Translations under genes and position numbers: made by a program
Part shown: piece after piece, positions 43,136 through 55,400 of the stretch
How the letters are laid out: each line of letters opens with the position of its first letter
How positions within the stretch are numbered: the first letter of the stretch is position 1
Notes under the pieces: generated by a model
What the model saw: the letters and a program-made list of their open reading frames with translations, nothing else
What the model was told of the DNA's origin: nothing
The model's database searches: none
NCBI RefSeq assembly: GCF_051020975.1
Contig: NC_135039.1
Span: 15,536,692-15,600,691 of the forward strand
Reading direction: 5' to 3'
Source of the DNA: Osmia lignaria lignaria
Lineage: Eukaryota > Arthropoda > Insecta > Hymenoptera > Megachilidae
Length of the DNA: 64,000 nucleotides

Positions 43136-43458
43136 CAATGGTTCTATGGAACCTGAGATAAATCTGGGTAAAAGCTTAGCATAGAACTAATTTTCGATGA
43201 ATTGCAGAGGCAGCTTTTTTCAAGCATTAGGATACAAATTTTATGATGAAATCTATATAGTTAAATTGAACGTTCGTTTGCTTTAAACATAATTAGTCTT
43301 CAGATATAACTGACTGAGATATTAAGAAAATGCATTTTTATTCATTAAATAAACAGTAACGAATGATTTGATACTTAAATCTTGACCTACTCTCGTTGGA
43401 ATAACATAGTACCATTTAAACATGACATTTTCTATGGAAATCTTTTTCAAGGCTATTT

Positions 43459-43547
43459 GAACCGGTCATTTACGAAACTGATTAATTCCACAAAAATAAA
43501 TTAAACATCAATCAAGTGGAATTAATCAGTTTGGCTTGTGAACGGTT
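43459..43547. repeat. hairpin element with 17-base perfect stem
   Basis: AAACTGATTAATTCCAC and GTGGAATTAATCAGTTT form a perfect stem around a 24-base loop (43492-43515). The stem extends imperfectly outward through GAACCGGTCA / GTGAACGGTTC. It lies about 70 bp from the TATA-bearing island at 43.6 kb. Confidence 0.7.
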
Positions 43548-43611
43548 CATTTAACACTAATCTACTTTTCTCTTTCTTTGTTTTTCCAGTAAGTAATATA
43601 CACCCCCTTAC

Positions 43612-43668
43612 CTGAATAGCGTCCCGGAGGCAACTGAAAGCGAAGGGACAACGCGCCCCGCTTTTATA
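43612..43668 (-). promoter_or_regulatory. core promoter with TATA, initiator and splice donor
   Basis: On the minus strand TATAAAA (43668-43662) is followed 33 bases later by TCAGTT (A at 43635), an insect initiator consensus. A strong donor, CAG|GTAAGG, follows at 43612. This suggests transcription of a short first exon into the 16-kb coding-free region toward 27.5 kb. The patch (to about 43780) is GC-rich. No coding exon could be linked to it. Confidence 0.5.
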
Positions 43669-43789
43669 CCCCACTCCTACTACGGAAAGACCCGAACGCT
43701 GCCGAAGCTCTCCGAGGTAGGTAACTGGAAGGGGGCCCTTCTATGCTTTCAGTCACCCGGCGGCAACCGTTTTTGCATGTGGGTATACA

Positions 43790-45780
43790 CACTTTTAATC
43801 ATAAAATATTTCTTTTAAGTAGTTATTTTGTTAATAAAGCATCGAAAATGGACACGATAAAAATGTGAGAAAACTTTCATGTATCTTAGGTACGTTGGAT
43901 AATAAATTTTAAAGAAATTATGTCATGAAATAGAGAACCCATTTTTACTTCTAATGTGCCACAACTATGGAAGCGTTCTTTTTCTTCTTTTCTTTTTTGT
44001 TTGTTAAAAAGATTCTAAACATTTCTGACTGAACCGAAATATTATTTTCAGTCTATGATAAAAACGGATAATTTCGTTTTTTTTCCCCTTCAACGTTGTT
44101 CACTTTCGTTACCAGCCACGTTTTTTAAATTTAAGTTAATTAATAGAAGTTTTGTAGCATTGTGTTTTCTTTGGCTTTACCAAACTTACTAATGAACAAA
44201 TTTTTTTTTTTCCATTTTTTTTCTTTTTTATAAGTATCCCATTAGTATCTACACGCTTATCGATCATTTTCCATCGAAATACACGGTGTATAAATAAATT
44301 TGTTAAATATTATAATTTTTATTTTTTAATATTATGGAATTCTAATGTATCCACTCTCTCCGATCTTTTGATTTTTAAACAATTAACCCTTTTCTCTCTA
44401 AACTAAATTTTACAGAACCATTTTGATCCCTCCAGTTTTTATGCGATAACCCAAATATAAATGTGTTTGCTGACTCACAAGAAAAAAAGACTAATTAATA
44501 ATAGTTTGATCTGTCATCTGCTTTAATGGCAGTCCGCAGAAAAGAACATTATTATTCTTAAATCTTGTACCTAAGAGAAATCAAAGGTCTGAGGGCGTTA
44601 TGATATATTTTAGAATATCAGAAAAAAAATATTGTGCAATGAATAAACACTCTTTTTTTCTTTTCCATCAGTATGGTTATCAGTCCATTCAGGTACCTTT
44701 GACGTTGAAAACATACACATACATACACGCGCACGCGAGCGTACAAAGCAAATTTACACATGCACCCACACGTAACACGTTCACACATACATACATACAT
44801 ACATACATACATACACGTATGACGTATACTCGGATTAATAATGCACACGTATGGGTCAGAAATCGAAGGAATGAGAATTCAATTAAGGCCTTCACTCAAA
44901 TTCATTTTCACCACTTTCTCGTAAACAATTCTTCCCAATGGTGGTTGGGTCAATTGCGACCCAGATTCTATGAAATGTATATCGAACAAAGGATTATTCA
45001 TACATTGGAAATGGTGTAAAATTGAAAAAAAAAACCTGTGAAATTTCTATTTCTGTATCCTCTCGTCTTCTAGAAGATTCTTTTTTTATATTAATTTCTA
45101 AGCGATTAAATATGTTGTACATTTATTTTCCACAACCGAATCGTGAAAGAAATTTAAGTGTTACGTTTCTATCACATGCGATAAAGATTGACTAATTTGT
45201 TGTAAGGAATAATTAAACTAAAGTTCATGTTTTCATTTCTCTTTTACGCAATGCAACTGGGATTCGTTAATTGCACATGGCATGGACCAGCGACGACTAT
45301 TACAAATTTAAATAACAATAAATATAAACAACAGAATGTGAAAACTAGGGAAAATATATATATCTTCCAATGATCGACGGAAACGTGACGTATTCTGTAC
45401 GAAAAATATAATATTTATTACTATTTTCAAATGACACATGAGCAAATATTAAACCATCACACATTCTATGAGTGTGCGTGGGTGTATATGTATGCTGATA
45501 TACAGAGAGTCCTAATCATGGTACACGTTATGGCATGGCAAAGTCTGTTAAAATTTTCAATAATTTTTTCAGAAGCTTTAAAATCCTTGTTGTATATTAC
45601 TAAAAATATGTACAATACTTTGTTTTTTTTTACAATTAAAAATAAAACCGCTGTGACAGTCAATTTCTCAAATTTAAAAAGCCATCTGTCAATAATAGAT
45701 ATTGGTCAGTTATTGTCTGATACACGATGTACCACTTTTGTTTAAATGGCTGCAAGAATATTTTGTAGGCTTTTCTTTTT
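43790..45780. other. AT-rich region without genes
   Basis: Homopolymer T runs, a (CATA)n microsatellite at about 44785-44813 and CACGCG-type alternations near 44725-44740. The frames at 44600-45019 and on the opposite strand exist because of the CATA repeat. No gene is called. Confidence 0.5.
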
Positions 45781-45930
45781 AATTAAAGATAAGCATAGGG
45801 AAAGGAACCTCCCACTGACTGTCTTCGATCCTGGGAGAATCCAAGGGGAACCCAGGGAGAGCCTCTTGTCTTTGTACGATATATATGACAAACAGTGGGT
45901 CACTTCTTCCCCTATGCTTCCTTTAACTAA
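45781..45930. repeat. foldback element with 36-base arms
   Basis: Left arm 45781-45816 (AATTAAAGATAAGCATAGGG...) and right arm 45893-45930 (...CCCCTATGCTTCCTTTAACT) are imperfect inverted copies. An inner CCTGGGAGAA / GGGAACCCAGG hairpin sits between them. The 80-codon plus frame across it is attributed to the element. Confidence 0.65.
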
Positions 45931-48900
45931 AGAAAGCCTAAGCTGCACACTACTCTGTACTATTAACACCCTATGTCTGAATGGATAATCTAAATCAGCC
46001 TTAAAACTAATAACCGAGGTGATCCGTTTTGGACAAGTTATTAGACAATTGAAACGTTGCAAGTATGATATCAGGTAGATAATTAGGATCAGTCAGTGAC
46101 TGTGCGAATCAAATAGAAAAAAAAAAAAAAAAATAATAATAAGAACTTAACTCATTTCAACTCGTCGTCCTCATTCGAGAGCACTAAACATGAAATTTTC
46201 TTTATTAAATTAATTTCTTAATACATATGAAAGAAATAAAATAAAATCTGCATCATTGGTAATATGATGAAATAATTGATAATACATAGCTAGTTCGAAT
46301 ATACAAATATAATGAATAAATTTCATATATAGTGTACTCAAATGAGTTAATGCAAGGAGGGAAGCTCTCAGGTTACACACGACAATCCTAATTCGATTTT
46401 AGTCTTAAGTCTTACATACGTATAAGAACTATGTCATAAGGCCACCTGTGGGTATAACAGCTTCCGCTTGTGGCAGCGGATATAAAATAAAATTCACTTC
46501 CCTAGCTTTATACAATTGAAAGATGGAACCTCGTTAAAATCTCAAGTTGCTAAAGAAGTTCGGTGAGAACTGTCTACAGCCATAAATAAATAGAATGTGA
46601 AGAAAGTGAAGAAAGTGAAGAAAAAGCATTCTATGGCTCGTTCGACAGAAAAGAAAAGAAAGGATATACATTTAGTTTGTAACATTTGGAATGACATTAT
46701 AAATAACTGAATTAGCGATCAAAGTATCAACTAACGTAGGAACAGTTCTTAAAAGGTTCTCAAGAGAAATGTTTCCGATGAAGAGAAAACGGAGATCAAT
46801 CAGTTCTTAGAAGCATACACCACCTATTCTAAGGAAATGTCTTTATTATCACTAGTCATGGAGGATACTGATATGTCAACCATAACTCCAACACATTGGA
46901 AACAAATTGGAAGAAGTTTCGAAAAGCGAACTGAAACAACACTTCCCTAGAAAAATCATTCACCAAACTCAATATCAGGAATTAGTGAATATAATTTCTA
47001 TGTAAAATAACCGGTCCATTCTGAGCGCAATTAACAAATCTCTAGTGTAGAACTTAATATTTTAATTTATCTATACCCTCGCTGAGAATAATCTTATAGA
47101 TGTAAGCTTCCTGATGCTTCTTAAAACATATGTATCTTTTCAATACTTTCTGTCTTAATAACTGAGAAAATATAACATATCACTAGATTCTTATTAAAAT
47201 TATTAATTTTGCCAGTCTGTTGTCTGAATCTAAACGTGTAACGCATATTTTTATTTGTACCAAAACAGTTCACCTTATAAAAAGGCTGCTGATAAGTCTA
47301 AGAAATAAATATCACTTGGCTGAACAATTAGAAAATTTCAAATCATCTTAAAGACATTGATTTACAATTTCGTCTGAATACTTTGCATGTTGTTTAAATG
47401 CTATTTCCTTCAACTGCAACCAATGGGAAGTGGTAGGTTGTTTACTCGGTTATTGTTCAATTTACAACACCCACACATATAACATACGCACAGAGAAACA
47501 GACCTAATAACGCATGTATGCACTCACGTACGCACACAGGGAGGAGAGAGAAAGAGAGAGACGCACAGGTATACACAGAACAAGATAACTAGAGAAAAAC
47601 ATCGAATTGCCATGTTCGTTATAACTCTATAATTAGTAAATGGTAAAGAGACACGCTGGACATTGGCACGACAGGTGGCATTTAGATTTAATATAGAATA
47701 AAATTTATGTTATTGCGATAACATTTGGTATCGTTTTTGTTGTTGTCGCAAGAATTCAGACCCCGATGTAATATACCCTTTTTATTTGAAAGGTTACTGG
47801 GCACTTATTGGGATAGAGAATCGACCTTTTTAGTTTGAAACATTTTTCAATTTTTAATATCATCAACATTCAAAAATGTTTCCCTCTTTCAATGGTCACA
47901 ATCTTTCCCAACAATTTCACAACATATAAAAACTAACTATGGCTATCAATTAATGTTCAAGCAATTTCGTTTCTGCCAATTTAGTTGAAATTTAACAAAA
48001 AATGTCGATTCTGTATCACCAGATAGCTAATGGAAGAGGTAATTTTACGTAGCCCGAAGCATCGACGTGGATCCTTGCTTGGTTTTTTTTTTTTTTTTCC
48101 TTTAAAAAGAGGTAATATCCCTTCCCCCTTTTTGTATTTTATTTTTGTTTCATTCAACTTTTCTCCGCCTCTTTTTTTTTTTTTTTTTTGTTTTGATTAG
48201 ATTGGTACAGTCTACGTTTGATACGCATCGCAGTCTCGATTAAAGGAAACCTTTAAGAGCAAAAAAGTGGAACACTCATGAGACCAACGATCATAATTTA
48301 CTTTCTTACACGCGCATTCTTTTAAGGAATCATTTTGGCGGCGCCTTTATCTAGAAGCAGCCATTCTTTTCGAAGCTAAACGGTTGCGGTGTATGCGCGT
48401 ACCTTTTATCTTGTTTCGTGTTCTAATTCTTTTATTCTTTTCGATACGTAAAAAAGAGTTAAAAATTTGTATCATTATTTTAAACAAATCGTTTGCATAT
48501 CGATGTTTTAATATTAAATCACACGAGCGCGTTCGCTTTTGCCATGTTAATTGAAGAAAAAAAAAGAACAAAAAAGAGATATAACACACACGGACAATAC
48601 TTAAAAAGAAAAAGAAAAAAATACAGATACAAATATATACTGTAATTCTTATTGATATATACGGATCAATATGAAATCATGTGCGTTTATTAAATATATA
48701 TACATATATATGTATATAGCGTAAAAAGAAATACGCACAAACACCGAAGATACCAAAGAAAAAAATGCACTAAAACGTTAATTTCAAAAATTGTTAATTC
48801 CTTTTCTTGCAACATAATCTTAGCACGTGTGATTTTAATTACCGCGTTAAAATATACACAACGACAGCATACAAAATAAAACCGAAGAGATATTAAAACA

Positions 48901-49337
48901 TCGAGAAGATCGTTAAGTATATACCAAATATTCTATCGAATGAAACATTGAAAATATGCTAGTAATACACGTTTGTCGGATAAACGGAATATCATTTGAG
49001 AATATATATGATAATCAAAACATGACTTGCACAGGAAGAATACTAGTTCAGTAGTGTCATTAAAATATGTGTGTTTTAATGGTGCGCACTTAGTGTACAC
49101 ACATACGCGCATTATTCGTCCGAGATGAAATTAGTATTATTTTAAAAATACCAAGTACTAAAGGTATAGCAACACAAGCAATATTTATATAGTGTGTGAT
49201 ATAATACTAATCATTACGTTTTGTTTTTCTTTAAAATGTAAAACGGTGTAGTACACGTTTATCACATAGTACACGTGATAACAACCAGCATTCATGCGTT
49301 AATTATTTGAAAATCGGGTACTACTCCAACAAACAGA

Positions 49338-49370
<33 letters not shown>

Positions 49371-49748
49371 TTGAGAAAAATACGGCGCACACCAAAAAAC
49401 CTTTGTGAAGAAAATTCATAAAATATTTCATTTCCCTCCCCTCGTCATTCCTCGGTAATATGTATATATCCTGAATCGAATAAATTCAATTCTCCGTTGA
49501 AAATAAGGAAATAAAACAAAGAAATTGAATAATCAAGTCAGATCCCTGTGGTTACTGTTTCAATTATCTCTTTGTTTACGACGCGTCTCGTATTAGGATG
49601 CGCGTATACGCGGCGGCACTGATTTAGATTTAAGTAACTTCTTCGCGAGAACCGGCCCATCTGACAATGCGGAATATAATTGACGTATCGTGAAGTAGAA
49701 GGCGGCTTGGTCGTCGCACGAGTGACACCGCTCCCTCCGTGCGGCACT
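45931..49748. other. region downstream of Gawky, partly its likely 3' UTR
   Basis: No coding gene was found. The 3' UTR of Gawky (minus strand, stop at 49749) must start here; its end is not determinable because many AATAAA/TTTATT hexamers occur. (GA)n tracts lie near 47540-47560 and 49336-49368, and T runs at 48082-48098 and 48172-48189. The stretch 46740-46990 has broken coding-like runs on the plus strand (for example FLEAYTTYSKEMSLLSLVME) that could be an old element. Confidence 0.45.
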
Positions 49749-52369
49749 CTACATCGACTCACCTCCCAGAAGGTCTCCGGGTAAGTACGAGTTCAGTGAA
49801 CTGGGCGTAGCACGTTGCTGATCGTTGCTGTCAATACCAGTGCTGCTCCATAGTGAATTACTGCTTGGTGGAGCGCCCCATAATTGGCTCGAACTTCCAC
49901 CCCATGTGTCGGGTGGTGGACCAGTTTTGTTCGATGGCCGTAAACTCCAGCCTGCTCCAGCTGTAGCTCCGGCTTGCTGTTGACCCCCATGACTTAGTTG
50001 TTGTAACAGTGTGTGTACTTCGCTATCAGCTGGTGATTCCGCGAAAATTGTCGTGTTGCCCAGGACGCAATTGTTCAGAGCACCTTGTGCCTATGAACAA
50101 TAAACATTTGATCTTATTAATTATTTCCAAACCGAAGAATTTTATATTTTGTACAAATGAAAATTCAATTACTACTAGAAAATAAAATGTATTCATACCT
50201 TTATAGCCTCGTCTCTAGATGAGTACTTTGTTAATGCAATTCCATGATTGAGGTATAGTCGAAAGTCTTGAACAGGACCGTGCTGCATACAAAGTGTTTT
50301 CAGCGTAGAACCATCAATTTGAGGCGTCAAATTTTTGAGTAGTAGCCAGGTAGAAACCCAGCCAGCATTTGTGCTTGATTGAAGACCCCATGAACTAGAT
50401 GATCTACCAACAGTGCCAAGACCTGCCCAGCCATTGCTTGTATTCCCTGTGGCCTTGCTGCTTAGTCCTGGCGGTGGACCACGAACCTTACTCATCGGTG
50501 CTCCCCACAGTTCTGAGGTGACTGCGGTTGGCGGTGGTGCAGATTCACCCCAAGTATTTTTCGCACTAAACATGATACGTCTACTTATTTAACTACGTCT
50601 GTTACTTTCAACGGAAAGAAAGGAAAAGAAAAAAAGAATAAAATATATACCTAGTAAAAGCACTTGGGGTAGTGGCGGGTGGATTGAACGTCCATGTAGA
50701 ATTACTTAAACTTGGTATGGATGTATCAGGATTGGTAGGTTGTTGCGGTGGTGGTGAAGTCTTACTACTTGAAGAGAAGATAGCATCAGGATCTTTGATC
50801 GCTGCTAGAGACAGTGGTGAACGGACCACAGAGCCGGGAGTAATGCTAGGATCATCCTCGATGCTCTTCATCTGGGTACCCTAAAATGAAATCAAATATA
50901 GGTGGACCCGAATAAATACCACACCGGGAAATTATTACTTTTTCCCCTCCTTTGATCGAGATTTTTTCTAAACGAAGCTTCTTGTTCGCTTTCATTAACA
51001 TATGATGCACTAAAAATATTAGAACAAAGCATTCATAATGGTTACAGAATTTAGTGATTACAGACACGAGTCATCAGTTTAATTAATTGTTGATAGTGGA
51101 AACGTTGGTCACGAAGGTTTTGTTTACGGAATGGACAAAGAAAAGCAAATAATTTATTTAAGTTTATTATACTTTTCCGAGATGTCAAGAATTAAAAGTT
51201 AAATAAAATATCTATTAACATGGAGATAACTAGAAAAAATATCCCTATAGAATGTACATCTAATCTTAATAATGCTTTCATAAAACACTATAACTCCTTG
51301 CTAAATAATAATCAACATATAAGGTTGTACTGCAAATGTTTCTATTAAAATTTTCAAATTCAGAAGGATTTTATTCTCGTGCAGAACCAACAGCTTCCGA
51401 CCTCTACTACACACAGGATACCCCTGTATATCCTTTGATCTGATTCTAAATGTACCAATAAGGCATGGGCCTGCTACGTAGCCGAGGAGTCCACTAGCAG
51501 GCCCAGGATGAAACGTTGTTTCCTCCTCCTTTCCTTTTCTCCGTTCCCTTCCGCAGCACAACCACCATAAAACAAACATGAAAATTTTTAAATGTGTTAC
51601 TGCCAGTGGTATTCTGTGCCCGTTATTCGAGCACAATCGGATACCATTGACAGTGATGGAGATAAAACACCTATTAGATGTTAGTGTCATCATTATTCAC
51701 AAACAGCAACACGAATAAAATTCATACTCTCAAATGATTGTGTAACACTTTAAACGAACGATTATGCGGGCTAGTTAAAATTGTCTTCACAGAGGAAGTA
51801 CGATATTGGAAATGGATTACCTTCCATGGTTTGCCAGGTTCAAATTCAGGTACTAGGTCGGTGAAGGCAGCGGCACCAGCAGCTGCTCCTGTTGGCTGCC
51901 AATCCTTTCCGTCGGTGGAGTCCGTGTTACCTGGATCTGGCCAACCACTCTCCCCAAGTCTGGTGGACCATGTACCATCTCCTTGACCCAACAAAGGATT
52001 CATGTTAGGACTACTGTGAGATCGTGTCAAACCAGCCGGTGTAGCTGCTGGCTTACTGGTTGTTCCTGGCGCTCTTGAGAACTCGTTGGTAACTAACTCT
52101 CCATCCTTGTCCAAAGAAGGCAACTTCCACTGATTTAGTCTTGATTGTTGCTGACTCTGTTAATCAACAAATAAATATTTCTATACTTCCGCCTACGCTA
52201 ACGGAAGAGAATGTTAATTGAAAGAAAAATGAATATATACACTTACGACAGGAGGCTCCTTGTTCATTGTCAAGTCCGTGAAACTGTTTTGCAACGCCGA
52301 CATAGGATCATGTACAGAACTCTTGTAATATTCGGAGCTCTGCGATGGCGGGGCCGGATGTTGTTGCTG

Positions 52370-52407
<38 letters not shown>

Positions 52408-55400
52408 TCATGTAAGTAGCTTGTTGCACAGCGATTTGATTCTGTAGATTTGCTATCTGCTGCTTTGTCTTTGTTATTTGTACGCTTATCTGAAGGACCG
52501 ATTGGCCGTTACCCTTCATTGTACTTTGCACAGAATGTTGCTGATGAAGTTGCTGTAGTACTTTGATTTGTTGCAATAATTGGTTCAAAAGTATTAGTGT
52601 TTGAGGTGCAAGTGGTTGATTTAGAATTTGGTGGTTTAAGTAACCTTCTTGGACGGCTAATTGAATTTGTTGTACTAACATACGTAGCTGCTGAGTACTA
52701 GGCTGATTTTGAGGAGCTCTGGAAGCCTAAAGGTTTGAAACGAAGGTAGAAAATCTGTTGTTTAAATAACTGAATCATAGACCAACACTGTACACAGAAA
52801 ATTCAATATTAGTACAACTATTGTTATCATTCTTACCTGATTAAAAGGTGGTTGAGGTGCATTAGTACTAGGTTGTTGTTGTTGTAACGGAACAGCGGCT
52901 TGTTGTTGCTGCTGTTGTAACTTTAGCAAACTTGCACTAGCAACCGATCCTCCCACGCTGCCAGTTGTATTTCCACTTGGTACTCCAGCACCCTGTAATT
53001 AGAAATTAATCCGTAACAATCGTCCAGTTCAATGAACACCCTGTACTCCGTTCGTTATTAGAATGCTTACGGGAGGGAAAGACATCTGCTGTGCGACGTG
53101 ATTAAATCTAGGATATGCTGGTGCAGTTGTAGCTTGATTGGTTGGATCATAACTGGAGTGAGCATCGTGTCTTCTCCATTGATCCACAGGCCGCAACTGA
53201 CTAAGAAGTTCCAAGGCTTCTTCTCTATTCATTTCTCGATTCCTGAGAGCCAATTCAACATCCTCCTTCTGTAAATGAAATAGTAAATAAAAAGAAATAT
53301 TACAAACCGGCAGAGAAAAGAAACGATAATTTATTTGTAAGATGCGTACTTTGAATCCTAAATCACACAAATACCGGAACTCCCTGCTGTTCCATATAAC
53401 TTCCTTAGTAAGAGTTGGTTTAGTAGGATGTCCCCAACTGGGAGTAGGATCCATGTCGGTATCGACCCAGCTTCCAGTAGGTCCCATTGGTTTAGGTTTA
53501 TGCGTACTAGGTGCACCCCAAGTGCCAGGATTCAACGGAGCCTCGTTCCAGGTACTTGGAGTTTTAGGCTCATCCCATGAACCTGCGTCGTGCGATCCTT
53601 CTGCCCAACTACCGTTACGTCCGCCAGGTGCACCGGGATGACCCCACATTGGTCCGCTTACGTCTGGTTTCATTCCAGGTTGACCTGGCATTCTGTTCTG
53701 CGGCATGCCCGGAGGGCATTGCATTCCTACTGAGAAGATTTTCAGGATTTATCAATTACATCCTGACGTATAATTTCATTTACGATCAATCGATTAACTG
53801 AACAAACCTGCTCTGCCCAGATTTGAAGGTAGATCCTTCCAATGAGAAACTTTGCTTCCAGGTATTGCCCTTTGATTGGCTGCAGGGTTACCCCACAAAC
53901 TTGTACCGTCGTCGTAATTCGGAACGTTTCTTCTTTGCGTAGGCGGAGAAGGTTCTTCCCAACCCGATGGTTTTCCAGGCATGATGTCCTTTGGTGGCGG
54001 AGCAGCCCATTGATTTATATTAGATGGATTCAACATTTTAGCAGGAGGTCCTGAAGGATGTTGATGTCCCATTTGATGATGCGGAGGACCTGGAGGTTGA
54101 CCCCACATCGCGTCAGCATTGGCACCGTTCAATCTTCCAGATATTCCGCGGGGATCGCCGCGCATATCCGCTATTCTAGGATCACGAGCCATCGGATCCA
54201 TTACTCGCATGTGTTCTCGAGGATCCAACGACATCCTGTGATCACGGGGATCTCGCATCTCTCTAGGATCGACGGAACGAAGATCTCGAGGATCCCGGTG
54301 ATCGATTCTCGGGTCACCCCAGTTAGATCCTGCCCACATGCCGGATTGATTTCCTGTACTGGTTGTCCATTGTCCAGCTGCAGAGTTCGGTTGAGAAGAG
54401 GTGGGAGCACCAGTCCACATGTTCGACGAGTCAGCAGCTTCGTCGTCCTCGCCCCAGGTTCCACCTATGTTCGTCGCCGGTGTATGACCCCAGGGTGTCT
54501 TTGCTTGTTGTTGAGGCGGCGGTTGACCACCGTTTCTAAGATTAGCTTCCCATAAGTCTGTACCATTATTTACCGGTGGCTTCCACATTGGAACTCCATC
54601 CTTAGTCATGCTAGGCTCTGGTGAGGTTGGAACGTCCCAGTTTGTGTCTTGGTTAACGTGTTGCTAATTGAGAGAAAGGAGAAGGAATTTAAGAAACTAA
54701 TTCAAAGATAAGTTTACTTGTAGAGATACTTACACAGCCCCAACCATCCTGGCTGAACAATGCTTCTCTCATCGTATTCAACTGCTCTAGTTGTTGTTTA
54801 GTCGAAGGGGTATTGCTAGCAGATGTGTTATTATTATTAACGGATCCCTGAGCCTGATTATTCGGCTGATTATTATTGCTACTGGAGTTTGATTGTTGCT
54901 GCTGTTGAACTGAACTACTATTATTATTTTGACCAGAAGAATTTTGCCCAGGTCCCCCGGGATTGTTAGATTTTCCTTGCGACCATTGGTTACTGTTCTG
55001 TCCACCCTGAGCCGTGCCGCTCGACTGAGATGTTGGTGGTCCTGATTGTTGATTGGATTGTTGATTTGGATTGTTCACCTTATTTACATTACCTGTAAAA
55101 ACGAGGGCAAATAAATACATGAAATATATGAAATGTCTGAGATTTTCAAGTATTAAAGAGAATATAAACATACCTGGAACATTTTGTCCACCGGGTCCTT
55201 GATTCTGATTTGGATTCTGATTCGCAGCAACAGATCTGTTTACACTATTTCCAGTCCAATTTCCAGGTGCCCCACTGTTTCCAGAAGGATTTCCCGAACT
55301 ACCACCCCATCCGGATTGATTATTATTGTTGTTATTTGTAGTACTGGTCTGCGTAGAGCCCCAGTTGGTAGCTCCAGCGCTGTTCAATGAAGTTTCACCA

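Noticed and set aside
27500..43668. Identity with the honey-bee Ks-1 non-coding RNA
   Set aside because: Only the approximate length and the lack of coding exons agree; I have no sequence match to support the name.
44600..45019. 139-codon plus frame and opposite minus frames
   Set aside because: Generated by a CATA microsatellite and AT-rich flanks; no protein features.
54058..54555. 165-codon plus frame
   Set aside because: Antisense of the Gawky exon that encodes the DPR-rich repeat; no independent support.
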